Source: Paenibacillus rigui
GTDB lineage: Bacteria; Bacillota; Bacilli; Paenibacillales; NBRC-103111
Direction: 5' to 3'
Length of the DNA: 64,000 bases
NCBI RefSeq assembly: GCF_002234615.1
Contig: NZ_NMQW01000003.1
Location: 1 to 64,000, forward strand
Shown: piece after piece, positions 54,732 to 63,439 of the stretch
Numbering within the stretch: the first letter of the stretch is position 1
Layout of the letters: each line of letters opens with the position of its first letter
Notes under the pieces: model-generated
What the model saw: the letters and a program-made list of their open reading frames with translations, nothing else
Databases searched by the model: none
What the model was told of the DNA's origin: nothing
Position numbers and translations under genes: made by a program

Positions 54732-54905
54732 AACACAGGGAATAAGTTAGCTTTAATATCCAAAAAAAGCTGATATAAATATTTCCATATACCTCATCTG
54801 ATTCGTACCATTTTACCCTGTACGAAGTATAGCACTGTACAAATTTATAACCTGGCATATGTAATATTTCATAAGCTGCCGGTTTATTCTAGAATTATCT
54901 TTTGT

Positions 54906-54962
54906 GTACATAAACAAGAATGATCCCACTGATCCATAGTGGCCATTCTTGTTTATGTGTAC
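54906..54962. repeat. Long imperfect palindrome (hairpin)
   Basis: The arms CATAAACAAGAATG (54909-54922) and CATTCTTGTTTATG (54944-54957) are perfect 14-base complements, extended by GTA/TAC outside and CCACT/AGTGG inside. There is no T-run. It is unlike an ordinary terminator and may be a miniature mobile element or the end of one. Confidence 0.65.
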
Positions 54963-54982
54963 TATCTTTAAATAATGTAGTT

Positions 54983-55430
54983 CTATTTTTCTGCACTTGC
55001 TATAACGTATTTGCACTCTTCATTTTGATTTGGAATATTTACGAAAGAGCCTAAGTTTGCCTTATCAATACTACGCTTGCTTAGGCGTATTCCCTCCGCA
55101 AAGCCAAGGAACAGCTTATTAGCGAATTCTTCATCAGGTATAAAGTAGAAGTGTGATCCACTGCCAAGCGTATAATTGCTTTATCGTAAATTGAGCTTAT
55201 TGTTTCGCCCCAAGGGAATTGCGCTGAAAGCTGTATTTCTTTCGAGTCTGTTCCTCATTGGCCCAAATTCTGCAGATTTATGGTCACCAATACGAATTCC
55301 TGTCCCTTCACCTTTGAATATAATTTCTGCGCCTTTTAATTCATTTGACAAGTCCAGCACAACCAAAGAGATTTCATCCATTGAGGGCAAGGATCGATCC
55401 GTCCTCAAAGCAGCTAACGGCTGCTTGAGA
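54983..55430 (-). pseudogene. Decayed coding fragment with an in-frame stop
   Basis: Read on the minus strand, a single frame runs through LDLSNELKGAEIIFKGEGTG and RNRLERNTAFSAIPLGRNNK, meets TAA near 55180, and continues in the same frame as SNYTLGSGSHFYFIPDEEFA to KYVIASAEK and a final TAG at 54983. Both halves look like real protein. I do not recognise the family. The upstream end runs into the region after larC1, so the 5' part is missing. Confidence 0.5.
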
Positions 55431-55455
55431 GTCGGGTCGATCTGCCCGATGGATT

Positions 55456-56595
55456 TTATTGCTTGAGCGGCAGGCAATCGCCATCAGGATCCTGTCCGTG
55501 ACGGACGGGATCATGGGCATGAGAATGCTTATGATGCTCATGGTGATGATGCCCGTGCTCGTGGTCATGGTCATGGTCATGGTCATGGTGATGGTCATGG
55601 TGATGGCCATGATCGTGCTCGTGCTTATGACTATCGTGATCATGATCGTGGTCGATTGAATGCTCGTGATGATGGTCATGAGCATGATGGTGGTGGTCAT
55701 GGTGTCCATGCTCATGGCTGTGCGGTTGTGTTTGGTCATGCCCGTGGTCGTGACTGTGTCCATGCTCGTGATGATGGCCGTGGCTGTGCTCATGATGGTG
55801 GTGCGCGTGGGGCTCATGAGCGTGCTGAATTTCCTGGTGATGTACTTGGAATTTATGCAGGAAAGGATCGGCCTTACCGATGACGACTCTCAATACATTC
55901 GGCTGATTCGGCAGATCCCGAGTGCCGGCTCCGTAACCAATGGACTCGACGATCATCGGCGGAAAGCCTTTGCTGAATTCGTCCACAAGCCCGGAAATAA
56001 TGCCAGCCCCTGTAGGCGTTGTCATTTCCAGTGCGTATGGAGTCGGAGCGATGGGCAGCCCGCGCATCATTTCGAGTGTCGCAGGAGCAGGGACGGGATA
56101 AATTCCATGGTCACAATGCACTGTACCGGAGCCCAAAGGCACAGGCGAAGCCACTATTTTCTCGATTTCCAGGGAATCCATAGCTAATGCGACGCCGATG
56201 ACATCGACGATAGAATCCATGGCGCCCACCTCGTGAAAATGGACCTTTTCCACCGGAATATCATGAATCTTCGCTTCGGCCACGCCAATCTTGTCGAAGA
56301 TGGCCAGGCTCAGGCTGACGACCCGTTCGTTAAAGCCCGCACGATGAATCAGCTCAACGATTTCAGAGTAGTGCCGATGATAGGTAGGAGGCTGGTTCGG
56401 ATCCAGGACAACATCCATTTTCAATGCCGAAATTCCCTTTTTGTTTACTCGCTTCCAAGACAAGGTAAAAGGCTCGATGCTGATTTTACTCAGCTCTTCC
56501 TCGATGTAGCTGCGGTCCGCACCGGCATCCACCAAGGCTGCGAGGGTCATATCCCCGCTAATTCCGGAAAAACAGTCCAAATAGGCTATTTTCAT
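55456..56595 (-). CDS. larC1: LarC N-terminal domain (LarC1) with long His-rich tail
   Basis: 379 residues. The first 258 match the N-terminal domain of LarC (start MKIAYLDCFSGISGDM, EKVHFHEVGAMDSIVDV near 120, TPTGAGI near 190, GYGAGTRDLPNQPNVLR). Residues about 259-365 are a low-complexity His/Asp/Glu/Gly tail of HDH- and HEH-type repeats, a likely nickel store. The protein then ends within a short tail and lacks the C-terminal cyclometallase domain, which is the separate gene at 40627. LarC installs nickel in the pincer cofactor. The ATG is one base after the larB stop, so the two are coupled. No larA or larE lies in the window. Confidence 0.88.
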   Translation of the reverse strand: MKIAYLDCFSGISGDMTLAALVDAGADRSYIEEELSKISIEPFTLSWKRVNKKGISALKMDVVLDPNQPPTYHRHYSEIVELIHRAGFNERVVSLSLAIFDKIGVAEAKIHDIPVEKVHFHEVGAMDSIVDVIGVALAMDSLEIEKIVASPVPLGSGTVHCDHGIYPVPAPATLEMMRGLPIAPTPYALEMTTPTGAGIISGLVDEFSKGFPPMIVESIGYGAGTRDLPNQPNVLRVVIGKADPFLHKFQVHHQEIQHAHEPHAHHHHEHSHGHHHEHGHSHDHGHDQTQPHSHEHGHHDHHHHAHDHHHEHSIDHDHDHDSHKHEHDHGHHHDHHHDHDHDHDHEHGHHHHEHHKHSHAHDPVRHGQDPDGDCLPLKQ

Positions 56596-56596
56596 C

Positions 56597-57388
56597 TTAA
56601 TCCCTCTTTGTCGTTGTTTTATAAATCAATGCGGCATTATAACCGGCGCCAAAGCCATTGTCGATGTTTACCACAGATACACCGGGAGAGCAGGAGTTCA
56701 ACATGGCCAGCAGTGCGGCAATCCCGTTAAAGCTTGCTCCGTAGCCGATGCTGGTCGGAACGGCTATGACCGGCTTGGCGACAAGGCCTCCGATCACGCT
56801 TGTAAGGGCTCCTTCCATACCTGCGGCAACGACGATAGCGGTTGCATTCCGGATCACATCAAGCCTCCGGAACAGGCGGTGAATGCCGGCAACGCCAACG
56901 TCGTAGATCCTTTCCACACGGCAGCCTAAATGCTCTGCCGTAAGAGCCGCTTCCTCCGCCACAGGCAGGTCGGAGGTGCCTGCGCATACTACGGCAATGT
57001 AATCGGTCTCTTGGGATGGGACAGCCGCATTCGGCTTCACCCAGCTCAGTACGCGTGCTTCTGGATGATAGGACAGGTCTGCGATTTGCGATTGGATAAA
57101 TTCCGCCTTGTCCTTACTGACCCGGGTGGCAAGCACACGGTCATTGTGCTCCATAAACCTTTGGAAAATCATGCAAATGTGTTCCGCTGTCTTGCCCTCG
57201 CCGAAGATAACCTCGGGAAAGCCGGTCCGTCGCTCGCGGTCCACATCGAGCTGTGCGAACCCGAGGTCGTCGACGCGGTACCCTTGCGAGCCCGATGCTT
57301 GGGCGATTTCCTCCAGATGCTTTTGGGCCTCGGCTACATCCAAATCACCGGAGCGCACCAACTTTAAAATCGATTCAACATTTATCAT
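56597..57388 (-). CDS. larB: LarB, nickel pincer cofactor biosynthesis carboxylase
   Basis: 263 residues. LarB carboxylates and hydrolyses nicotinic acid adenine dinucleotide as the first step to the Ni-pincer cofactor. The C-terminal PurE-like domain is clear: AVVCAGTSDLPVAEEAALTA (about 130-150), ERIYDVGVAGIHRL, VVAAGMEGALTSVIGG and the NIDNGFGAGYNAALI end. GGAGGA lies about 12 bases before the ATG. It is the first gene of the larB-larC1 operon and divergent from lipA. Confidence 0.92.
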   Translation of the reverse strand: MINVESILKLVRSGDLDVAEAQKHLEEIAQASGSQGYRVDDLGFAQLDVDRERRTGFPEVIFGEGKTAEHICMIFQRFMEHNDRVLATRVSKDKAEFIQSQIADLSYHPEARVLSWVKPNAAVPSQETDYIAVVCAGTSDLPVAEEAALTAEHLGCRVERIYDVGVAGIHRLFRRLDVIRNATAIVVAAGMEGALTSVIGGLVAKPVIAVPTSIGYGASFNGIAALLAMLNSCSPGVSVVNIDNGFGAGYNAALIYKTTTKRD

Positions 57389-57493
57389 ATGAAAGCCAGT
57401 CCTCCGCAGTGGTATGTATAATTTGCTGTCGTGAATATACGCCCTCCTAGTTTATCACAATTCAAAAGGAAAGTGGATTGTTACGTCTTTCGT

Positions 57494-57502
57494 TGATATA
57501 AT
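57494..57502 (+). promoter_or_regulatory. Extended -10 promoter of lipA
   Basis: TGATATAAT is a perfect extended -10 element (TGnTATAAT). Transcription should start near 57509, only about six bases before the in-frame ATG at 57515, which argues that the ATG at 57551 is the real start. Confidence 0.6.
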
Positions 57503-57550
57503 AGCTTCAAGAGTATGGACAAAGAGAACGAGAAAGCAGGGACCTATGGC

Positions 57551-58426
57551 ATGTCTACTCAACCTATAGAACGCAAGCCGGATTGGCTTAAAATTAAGCT
57601 GGCGACAGGCGACAATTTTAAAGAATTAAAAAATATGATGCGCGGCAAGACGCTGCACACGGTATGTGAGGAAGCCAAATGCCCGAACATTCATGAGTGT
57701 TGGGCGAATCGGACGGCCACCTTTATGATTCTGGGCGATATTTGTACGAGGGCCTGCCGGTTTTGTGCAGTGAAGACAGGCTTGCCTACGGAGTTGGATC
57801 TCGGGGAGCCGGAACGGGTGGCCGAAGCGGCTGAGCAAATGGGCCTCCAGCACGTTGTTGTCACGTCTGTAGCAAGGGACGATCTGGCGGATGGCGGCGC
57901 TTCGATTTTTGCGGCGACGGTTACAGCGATCCGTAAAAGATTGCCGATGTGCAGCGTGGAAGTGCTGATTCCGGACTTTTTAGGCAATGAACAGTCTTTG
58001 CGGACGGTGCTTGAAGCAAAGCCGGATATTTTGAATCATAATGTGGAAACGGTTGAACGTTTGTCCGATAAAGTACGTGCACGCGCGAAATACCGCAGAT
58101 CGCTGGAGCTGCTGGAGCGCTCCAAGAAGATCGCGCCATCCATTCCGACCAAATCGAGCATTATGCTCGGCGTAGGGGAAGAGTGGAACGAAATTTTGCA
58201 GACGATGGACGATTTAAGAGCGGTGCAGTGCGACATTATGACCATCGGACAATACTTGCAGCCGACGACGTCGCATTTGCCGGTTACAGCGTACTACACC
58301 CCTGAGCAGTTTGCAGAATTGAAAGGGGAGGGCATGCAGCGCGGGTTCAATCATGTGGAGTCGGGGCCGCTTGTACGGAGCTCGTATCACGCCCATGAGC
58401 AAGTGAAATCAGCTCAACAGGCTTAG
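57551..58426 (+). CDS. lipA: Lipoyl synthase
   Basis: Radical-SAM enzyme that inserts two sulfurs into protein-bound octanoyl groups to make lipoate, about 291 residues. It has the auxiliary cluster motif [12 protein letters not shown] (C-x4-C-x5-C), the radical-SAM motif CTRACRFC (CxxxCxxC), and the C-terminal RSSYHA whose Ser ligates the auxiliary cluster. The ATG at 57551 has GCAGGGA eight bases upstream; the in-frame ATG at 57515 is too close to the predicted transcription start. The gene is followed after 14 bases by yutD. Confidence 0.95.
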   Translation: MSTQPIERKPDWLKIKLATGDNFKELKNMMRGKTLHTVCEEAKCPNIHECWANRTATFMILGDICTRACRFCAVKTGLPTELDLGEPERVAEAAEQMGLQHVVVTSVARDDLADGGASIFAATVTAIRKRLPMCSVEVLIPDFLGNEQSLRTVLEAKPDILNHNVETVERLSDKVRARAKYRRSLELLERSKKIAPSIPTKSSIMLGVGEEWNEILQTMDDLRAVQCDIMTIGQYLQPTTSHLPVTAYYTPEQFAELKGEGMQRGFNHVESGPLVRSSYHAHEQVKSAQQA

Positions 58427-58440
58427 GAGGGATATACCCA

Positions 58441-59043
58441 TTGATCCATATCGCCAATCGATCATACGAAGTGGTAGTTGATCACAAGAACGGCTGGAAG
58501 CCGGAAGCCTTCCGCGACCGTTACAGCGAGGTGCTGGAGCGGTACGATTATATTGTCGGCGACTGGGGATATAATCAGCTACGTTTGCGTGGTTTTTTCA
58601 AGGATACGCATCCGAAGGCGACGAAGGAATCATCCATAGCGACGCTTCAGGATTACCTGAACGAATACTGCAATTTTGGCTGCGCTTATTTTATTATCGA
58701 GAAGGTGCCGAACCGGCAGCAAAATCCGAATCAGCCTCCGGACGCCGCCGGTGCTGCTGAAGGAAATGAGTCGGAAGATGTGCATATTAACCTGGAAGAG
58801 ACGGTTCATTCTTCCCAAGTGGCAAAGGTATATCCTCCCAAAGCGGCGGAAGCGGCCTCGACGCAGCCTCAGCAGGGGCAGCAGCCGGAAGCCAAGCAGC
58901 CGCAGCGTGAGAGGAATCATTCGCATAAGGATAAACCGAATCATCACCATCGCCGCGGTCAGAAGCAGCAGAGCCAAGGTCAAGCCCAGAACAACGGCAA
59001 ATCCGCCAATACACCGAAGCCTCAGCAGCATGTTAAGCAGTGA
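58441..59043 (+). CDS. yutD: YutD family protein (DUF1027)
   Basis: 200 residues. The first 85 or so match YutD (SYEVVVDHKNGWKPEAFRDR, YDYIVGDWGYNQLRLRGFF, LNEYCNFGCAYFIIE). The rest is a Gln/Pro/Lys/His-rich disordered tail, longer than in Bacillus YutD. The TTG start follows GGAGGGATAT just after the lipA stop, giving a lipA-yutD operon. The function of YutD is not established. Confidence 0.88.
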   Translation: MIHIANRSYEVVVDHKNGWKPEAFRDRYSEVLERYDYIVGDWGYNQLRLRGFFKDTHPKATKESSIATLQDYLNEYCNFGCAYFIIEKVPNRQQNPNQPPDAAGAAEGNESEDVHINLEETVHSSQVAKVYPPKAAEAASTQPQQGQQPEAKQPQRERNHSHKDKPNHHHRRGQKQQSQGQAQNNGKSANTPKPQQHVKQ

Positions 59044-59080
59044 TACGACAAGCTTTCCTTACAATAGAGTGAACCGCTCA

Positions 59081-59109
59081 GCCAGCTCCTTTCGAGGGGC
59101 TGGCTTTTT
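59081..59109 (+). terminator. Rho-independent terminator of lipA-yutD
   Basis: GCCAGCTCC (59081-59089) pairs with GGGGCTGGC (59096-59104), including one G-U pair, followed by five Ts. Confidence 0.85.
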
Positions 59110-59117
59110 ATTGCAGC

Positions 59118-59154
59118 GAAATAATAAAGTCCCAACCCCGCAGGGTCAGGACTT
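59118..59154 (-). terminator. Terminator of nadK overlapping its stop codon
   Basis: On the minus strand AAGTCC-TG-ACCC pairs with GGGT-TG-GGACTT (59127-59154), followed by TTATTATTT. The ascending arm includes the last codons of nadK. Confidence 0.55.
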
Positions 59155-59973
59155 ATTTTCGCCGAGCGGCTCGTAGCCGATAAACGCTTCCCGCACACGG
59201 CTCCAGAATGGAAAGGGCCGGAAACGGGCGAATTTGACTTTTTTGCCTGCCGCCACCATGCTTCGGATCGACAGGATATCGTTTCGCTGCGTGTAAACAT
59301 GATCGAGGGAAAGCAAAATATTTTGATTCGCTCTTGGATACATATCGCAATGATGATGCTTCGGTAAAATAATAGGGGAGCCCAAGGTACGGAACACCCG
59401 GTTGTTGATCGAAGCGATTTCCGCAATCTGTATGGCATCCAGAGAAGGGTGAACGATGGCCCCGCCCAAGCTTTTGTTGTAAGCCGTGCTGCCGGCCGGC
59501 GTCGAGATGCAGATGCCGTCGCCCCGGAACGTTTCCAGCAGCTCGTCATTAATATGAAGCTGAGCGACGAGGGTCGCATCTACGCCTTTCAGCGTAAATT
59601 CGTTCAGGGCCAGCTGCGTTTCAATCCCCTGTGCCGTCGTAATTTGGATTTCCACCAAGGGATACTTGACCACCCGCAGATCGTTTTGCTGTGCGGCTTC
59701 GCCCATCAACTCCGCAAGCAGCTCCACCTCATCAGGCTTCCAGTCCGCAAAAAAACCCAGCCTTCCGGTATGAATACCGACGAAGGCGATGGTTTCCAGC
59801 TGCTCCTTGTATTGATGAAAAGCGTGCAGCAGCGTGCCGTCGCCGCCAATGGAAAGCACCACATCCGGATGCTCCTCCTCATGAACCAGACCGTATTGTC
59901 CGATTAACCTATGAAAGGAATGCATAAGTTGAATAGAGATGTCGTCGCCGCGGTGAATCACGTTATATTTCAA
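59146..59973 (-). CDS. nadK: NAD kinase
   Basis: ATP-dependent NAD kinase that makes NADP, 275 residues. The catalytic GGDGT motif (VVLSIGGDGTLLHAF, about residues 38-52) and the NAD-binding STPAGSTAYNKSLGGAI block (about 155-172) are intact. The start is a TTG at 59973, eight bases after AGGAGGAAAG; a longer frame to 60006 has no ribosome site. It follows the PilZ gene after 11 bases and is probably cotranscribed with it. Confidence 0.93.
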   Translation of the reverse strand: MKYNVIHRGDDISIQLMHSFHRLIGQYGLVHEEEHPDVVLSIGGDGTLLHAFHQYKEQLETIAFVGIHTGRLGFFADWKPDEVELLAELMGEAAQQNDLRVVKYPLVEIQITTAQGIETQLALNEFTLKGVDATLVAQLHINDELLETFRGDGICISTPAGSTAYNKSLGGAIVHPSLDAIQIAEIASINNRVFRTLGSPIILPKHHHCDMYPRANQNILLSLDHVYTQRNDILSIRSMVAAGKKVKFARFRPFPFWSRVREAFIGYEPLGENKS

Positions 59974-59984
59974 GGTCTTTCCTC

Positions 59985-60662
59985 CTACACGGTTGATCGG
60001 GAGCAATATTCGTCAATTTGATGCGTAAGGCTTTCCGGCATATTGCGGAATTCAACGGCAATCCGGTACGAATCGCTGCTGAAATGAGCTACTCGTATAA
60101 TTTCTCCATGGACGACAAACTTGTGCGGGTGATCCGGCAGCACGAAGCTCAGCTCCAAATATAACGGATAAAAAATACGCGTATTCGTTATGAAAGAAAG
60201 ACCCCCGGCCGATATATCCTGGATATGTCCGGTAAAGGCAATGCCTTGGTGCGTGGAAGATTTGCGAATGCCGATAATACGGCACGTAAGCGGTGTCCGC
60301 GAGGACAGGTGGAGCCGCTGAAATCTCCGGTTCTGAAACATGCTTAGTTCCTGTGGTGCAGAAAGCTTTAAATAAATAATATTGCGTTTATTCTCCAATT
60401 GAAGCAGATCCACAAAAGCGTAATACAAAATGCCCCGTTCCCTGAATGAAAATTCAATGAAACAGACATGATGCAATTTTTCCAAAGGATTCATCGTGTG
60501 GAACTCCAAAGAAGCGACCATTTGCTCCTCATCCAACTTTTGGAGGGTAAACTGGTCCTCATAGCAAAACGGTGTGCCTTCTTTAGTTTCCCCGACTATA
60601 ATCAGACTGCAGCTCATACGAGGAGCTACCATCTCAAGAGCTAACGCTTGGTTCCAATTCAT
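59985..60662 (-). CDS. PilZ domain protein (YcgR-like, cyclic di-GMP binding)
   Basis: 225 residues. The N-terminal half (1-110) is a beta-barrel of the YcgR flagellar-brake type. The C-terminal PilZ domain keeps the cyclic-di-GMP ligands: an RRFQR motif (RxxxR, about 113-117) and DISAGG (DxSxxG, about 153-158). It may act as a motility or surface-behaviour effector. GGTGAT lies five bases before the ATG, a weak ribosome site. Its operon partner is nadK. Confidence 0.88.
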   Translation of the reverse strand: MNWNQALALEMVAPRMSCSLIIVGETKEGTPFCYEDQFTLQKLDEEQMVASLEFHTMNPLEKLHHVCFIEFSFRERGILYYAFVDLLQLENKRNIIYLKLSAPQELSMFQNRRFQRLHLSSRTPLTCRIIGIRKSSTHQGIAFTGHIQDISAGGLSFITNTRIFYPLYLELSFVLPDHPHKFVVHGEIIRVAHFSSDSYRIAVEFRNMPESLTHQIDEYCSRSTV

Positions 60663-60761
60663 AGAATCACCATAAATGAGTAGTTGTAAACATCATCCAA
60701 TCCATACTCCCATCATAATCAATATTCGACAATAACACAATGGCAGGAATGCGCACGTAGT

Positions 60762-60810
60762 AAAAACGCCCCCCTCATACAGCCGGCGAGCGACTGGATA
60801 GGGGAGCGGG
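60762..60810 (-). terminator. Terminator of the glucan phosphorylase gene
   Basis: On the minus strand CGCTCCCC-TATCCAG pairs with CTGTATGA-GGGGGGCG, with minor mismatches, followed by five Ts (60762-60766 on the plus strand as As). It lies just after the phosphorylase stop. Confidence 0.7.
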
Positions 60811-60824
60811 ATACGGCTAAAGAA

Positions 60825-63389
60825 CTATAGCGACGTTAGGAGCGGAAGCTCAAACGGAGTCGCGAAGTTAGCACTCACGGGGCGAACCCGAATGGAATAG
60901 TGAGCCTGATGCTGGAGGTGGGAAGGGATGCGGGCACGGTATAAAACGACGCGGTCCTCCAGCTCCCGGTACGGCTCCATCGGTACAACGACGGGATGCC
61001 AGCCATCCTTACGTTCCTCGTAATAGATGATTTCCACGGCCGTGTCTTTATACCAGACCGGGCCAAAGCGGATCGTGGCGGTGACATCCTTGAGCATATT
61101 CGCGGCATCTGTCGGAATGGAGGCGATTTTGACAGCCGTTCCTGCCGCTGGTTGACCTGTTCCATCCTTGATTTCAAGAATGCGAACGTGATGCCAATTG
61201 GATCGGATAAACTGCTTGAAGTCGGCTACCTTGGTGGCAGCGTCATGCTGATTTGCGAGAAATTTCAATGTCCGCGTGAGTGCCGGAATATAAGTACGGT
61301 TCGTATAATCCATGACCATGCGTTCCGTATTGAAGACTGGAGCGAGCGTCTGGATGGAGCGTTTCATCCGGGCAACCCATTGCTGCGGGAGCTTGCCTTG
61401 ATTGTAGTACAGAGGCACGATTTCTTGCTCCAGCAGGCGGTATATCGATTCGGTATTTTCTTGCTCTTGCCTTTGCCAGTCCGCATCATTGGTGCCATGA
61501 ATGCTCCAGCCATTGCTGCCGTCGTAGCCTTCCTCCCACCAGCCGTCCAGCACGCTGAAGTTAATGACTCCGTTCATCGCGGCCTTTTGTCCGCTTGTAC
61601 CGCTGGCCTCGTAAGGCCTGCGCGGATTGTTCAGCCATACGTCAACCCCTTGCACGAGATGGCGGGCCATATTCATATCATAGTTTTCCAGCAGCACGAT
61701 TTTACCGCGGAACCGGTCCATTTGGGAAACTTGGTATACCTGCTTGATCATTTCTTGACCGGGCAGATCGGCAGGGTGAGCTTTACCGGCAAAAATAAAC
61801 TGCACCGGTCGCTGCTCATCATTAACGAGCCGATGCAAACGGTTCAAATCGCTAAAGATGAGGTTGGCCCGCTTGTAAGTGGCAAACCGCCGGGCGAATC
61901 CGATCGTAAGCGCTTGAGGGTTCAAATAGCTTCGCACTTCCTCCACCTTGTCGGCAGGCATATCATTTCGGCGGCGATGCTCCCGCAGGTTGGCCCTGGC
62001 AAAACGGATCAGCTTTTCTTTGAGCTCCATATGGACTCCCCACAACGATTCGGCGGGTATTATTTGAATGCCCTGCCACTGATCGAGATTGGCTTGATGC
62101 TTCAACCAGGTTCCGGGTAAAAAGCGGTCAAACAGTTCCTGCAGCTCGGGAGCAAGCCAGGTTCTCAAGTGTACGCCGTTTGTTATATGACTGATAGGCA
62201 CTTCCCTTGCGTCAATATTGCCGTGGAACGACCGGAACATATCGCGTGAAACCTGGCCGTGCAGCTGGCTGACCCCATTGCGCAGCGCAGCCGTGTTCAA
62301 AGCCAGATGGGTCATATTGAATTGAGCCGAGCCCGCTGTGTTCCCCAGCTGAAGCCACGCTTGCTTGTGCTCGTTCCAACGCCTGAACAGGCTTTGCAGG
62401 TAATGCTCAACCATGGGCAGCCCGAAGGCGTCGTGACCTGCAGGAACAGGGGTATGGGTGGTGAAAATCGAGCTCGCCCGGATAATTTCAACGGCCACAT
62501 GAAAGGGGACACCGGACTCCAGCTGCTCGCGAATACGTTCGAGAGCTTGGAAAGCGGCATGACCCTCATTAATATGGTATACCGCGGTAGGCAGACCGAG
62601 AGCGCGGATCGTTTTGACGCCGCCAATCCCAAGGAGAATTTCCTGCGCAATGCGGGTGTCCTGGTTGCCGCCATAAAGCTGGGCCGTCAGCTCCCGGTCC
62701 CATTCGGAATTGGCTTCCAGATCGGCATCTAGCAAATAGACGGCGTTGCGCCCGACCTGAATTTTCCACAGCTGCAGCAGTACCGTCCTGTCCGCAAGAG
62801 GGACTTGAATCGTAAGCCTTTCACCATTCTCGTTCTGAACGGGGAGGATAGGTAATTTGCTGAAATCATAACGGACCGTTTCGGTCTGCTGCTGACCCTC
62901 TCGATTGAACTTTTGGTTAAAATATCCTTTTTTATAAAGCAAGCCGACACCGACGAGCGGAATGCCCAGATCGCTTGCCGATTTGCAGTGATCCCCGGCC
63001 AAGATGCCCAATCCCCCGGAATAAAGAGGGAGCGACTCGTGAAAGCCGAACTCTGCGGACAAATAAGCGATGTAGGCCTCCGTATGCTGAGGGTACGTTT
63101 TTTGAAACCAGGTCGTTTGGGATTGATATTCGTCCCATTGCTTCATCACGCTCGTATAAAGCTCGGTAAATTCGGTATCCTGGCTTAACGACGCCCATAC
63201 GGACGAATCGGTTTCCAGCAGCAAGCGAACCGGATTGTGCAGGATTTGATCCCAACGCTCCCGGTCCACCCGGGCGAACAGCTCCAGCGCCTCATGGTTC
63301 CAGCTGAACCAGACGTTGTAGGCAAGCTCGGGCAAGCGGTCGATCGCTTGAGGAAGCTTAAAGTCTATAAAAGGAAAACGGGTATCCAT
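60825..63389 (-). CDS. glgP: Alpha-glucan phosphorylase (GT35, GlgP-like)
   Basis: PLP-dependent phosphorylase of about 854 residues that releases glucose 1-phosphate from alpha-1,4-glucans. It has the DUF3417-type N-terminal domain (NVWFSWNHEALELF) of the short alpha-glucan phosphorylase group, YSGGLGILAGDH, HINEGHAA, THTPVPAGHD, ARRFATYKR and the PLP-lysine motif EASGTSGQKAAMNG (about residue 600). The ATG at 63389 is six bases after AGGTGA; a GTG three codons earlier is possible. It is monocistronic, with a terminator behind it. It lies outside the rest of a glg operon. Confidence 0.92.
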   Translation of the reverse strand: MDTRFPFIDFKLPQAIDRLPELAYNVWFSWNHEALELFARVDRERWDQILHNPVRLLLETDSSVWASLSQDTEFTELYTSVMKQWDEYQSQTTWFQKTYPQHTEAYIAYLSAEFGFHESLPLYSGGLGILAGDHCKSASDLGIPLVGVGLLYKKGYFNQKFNREGQQQTETVRYDFSKLPILPVQNENGERLTIQVPLADRTVLLQLWKIQVGRNAVYLLDADLEANSEWDRELTAQLYGGNQDTRIAQEILLGIGGVKTIRALGLPTAVYHINEGHAAFQALERIREQLESGVPFHVAVEIIRASSIFTTHTPVPAGHDAFGLPMVEHYLQSLFRRWNEHKQAWLQLGNTAGSAQFNMTHLALNTAALRNGVSQLHGQVSRDMFRSFHGNIDAREVPISHITNGVHLRTWLAPELQELFDRFLPGTWLKHQANLDQWQGIQIIPAESLWGVHMELKEKLIRFARANLREHRRRNDMPADKVEEVRSYLNPQALTIGFARRFATYKRANLIFSDLNRLHRLVNDEQRPVQFIFAGKAHPADLPGQEMIKQVYQVSQMDRFRGKIVLLENYDMNMARHLVQGVDVWLNNPRRPYEASGTSGQKAAMNGVINFSVLDGWWEEGYDGSNGWSIHGTNDADWQRQEQENTESIYRLLEQEIVPLYYNQGKLPQQWVARMKRSIQTLAPVFNTERMVMDYTNRTYIPALTRTLKFLANQHDAATKVADFKQFIRSNWHHVRILEIKDGTGQPAAGTAVKIASIPTDAANMLKDVTATIRFGPVWYKDTAVEIIYYEERKDGWHPVVVPMEPYRELEDRVVLYRARIPSHLQHQAHYSIRVRPVSANFATPFELPLLTSL

Positions 63390-63439
63390 GCTTTTCACCT
63401 GACCTTTGCTTCTTGAAATGCACTGCCTTTATTATCTTG

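Larger units (their letters stand above)
54732..55455. other. Gene-poor right boundary of the accessory island
   Basis: No intact gene is supported. It holds a large hairpin (54906-54962) and a decayed minus-strand reading frame (54983-55430), both listed, and a 7-base AAGCAGC/GCTGCTT stem at 55408-55426 shortly after the larC1 stop, which may be a weak terminator for larC1. Confidence 0.5.

Noticed and set aside
55459-56187. Plus-strand frames rich in Met and Val opposite larC1, and the CATGGTCATGG-type microsatellite
   Set aside because: Both are explained by the codons of the His/Asp repeat tail of LarC1 on the minus strand.
60996-62120. 374-codon plus-strand frame across the glucan phosphorylase
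   Set aside because: Antisense shadow of a gene with intact GT35 motifs.
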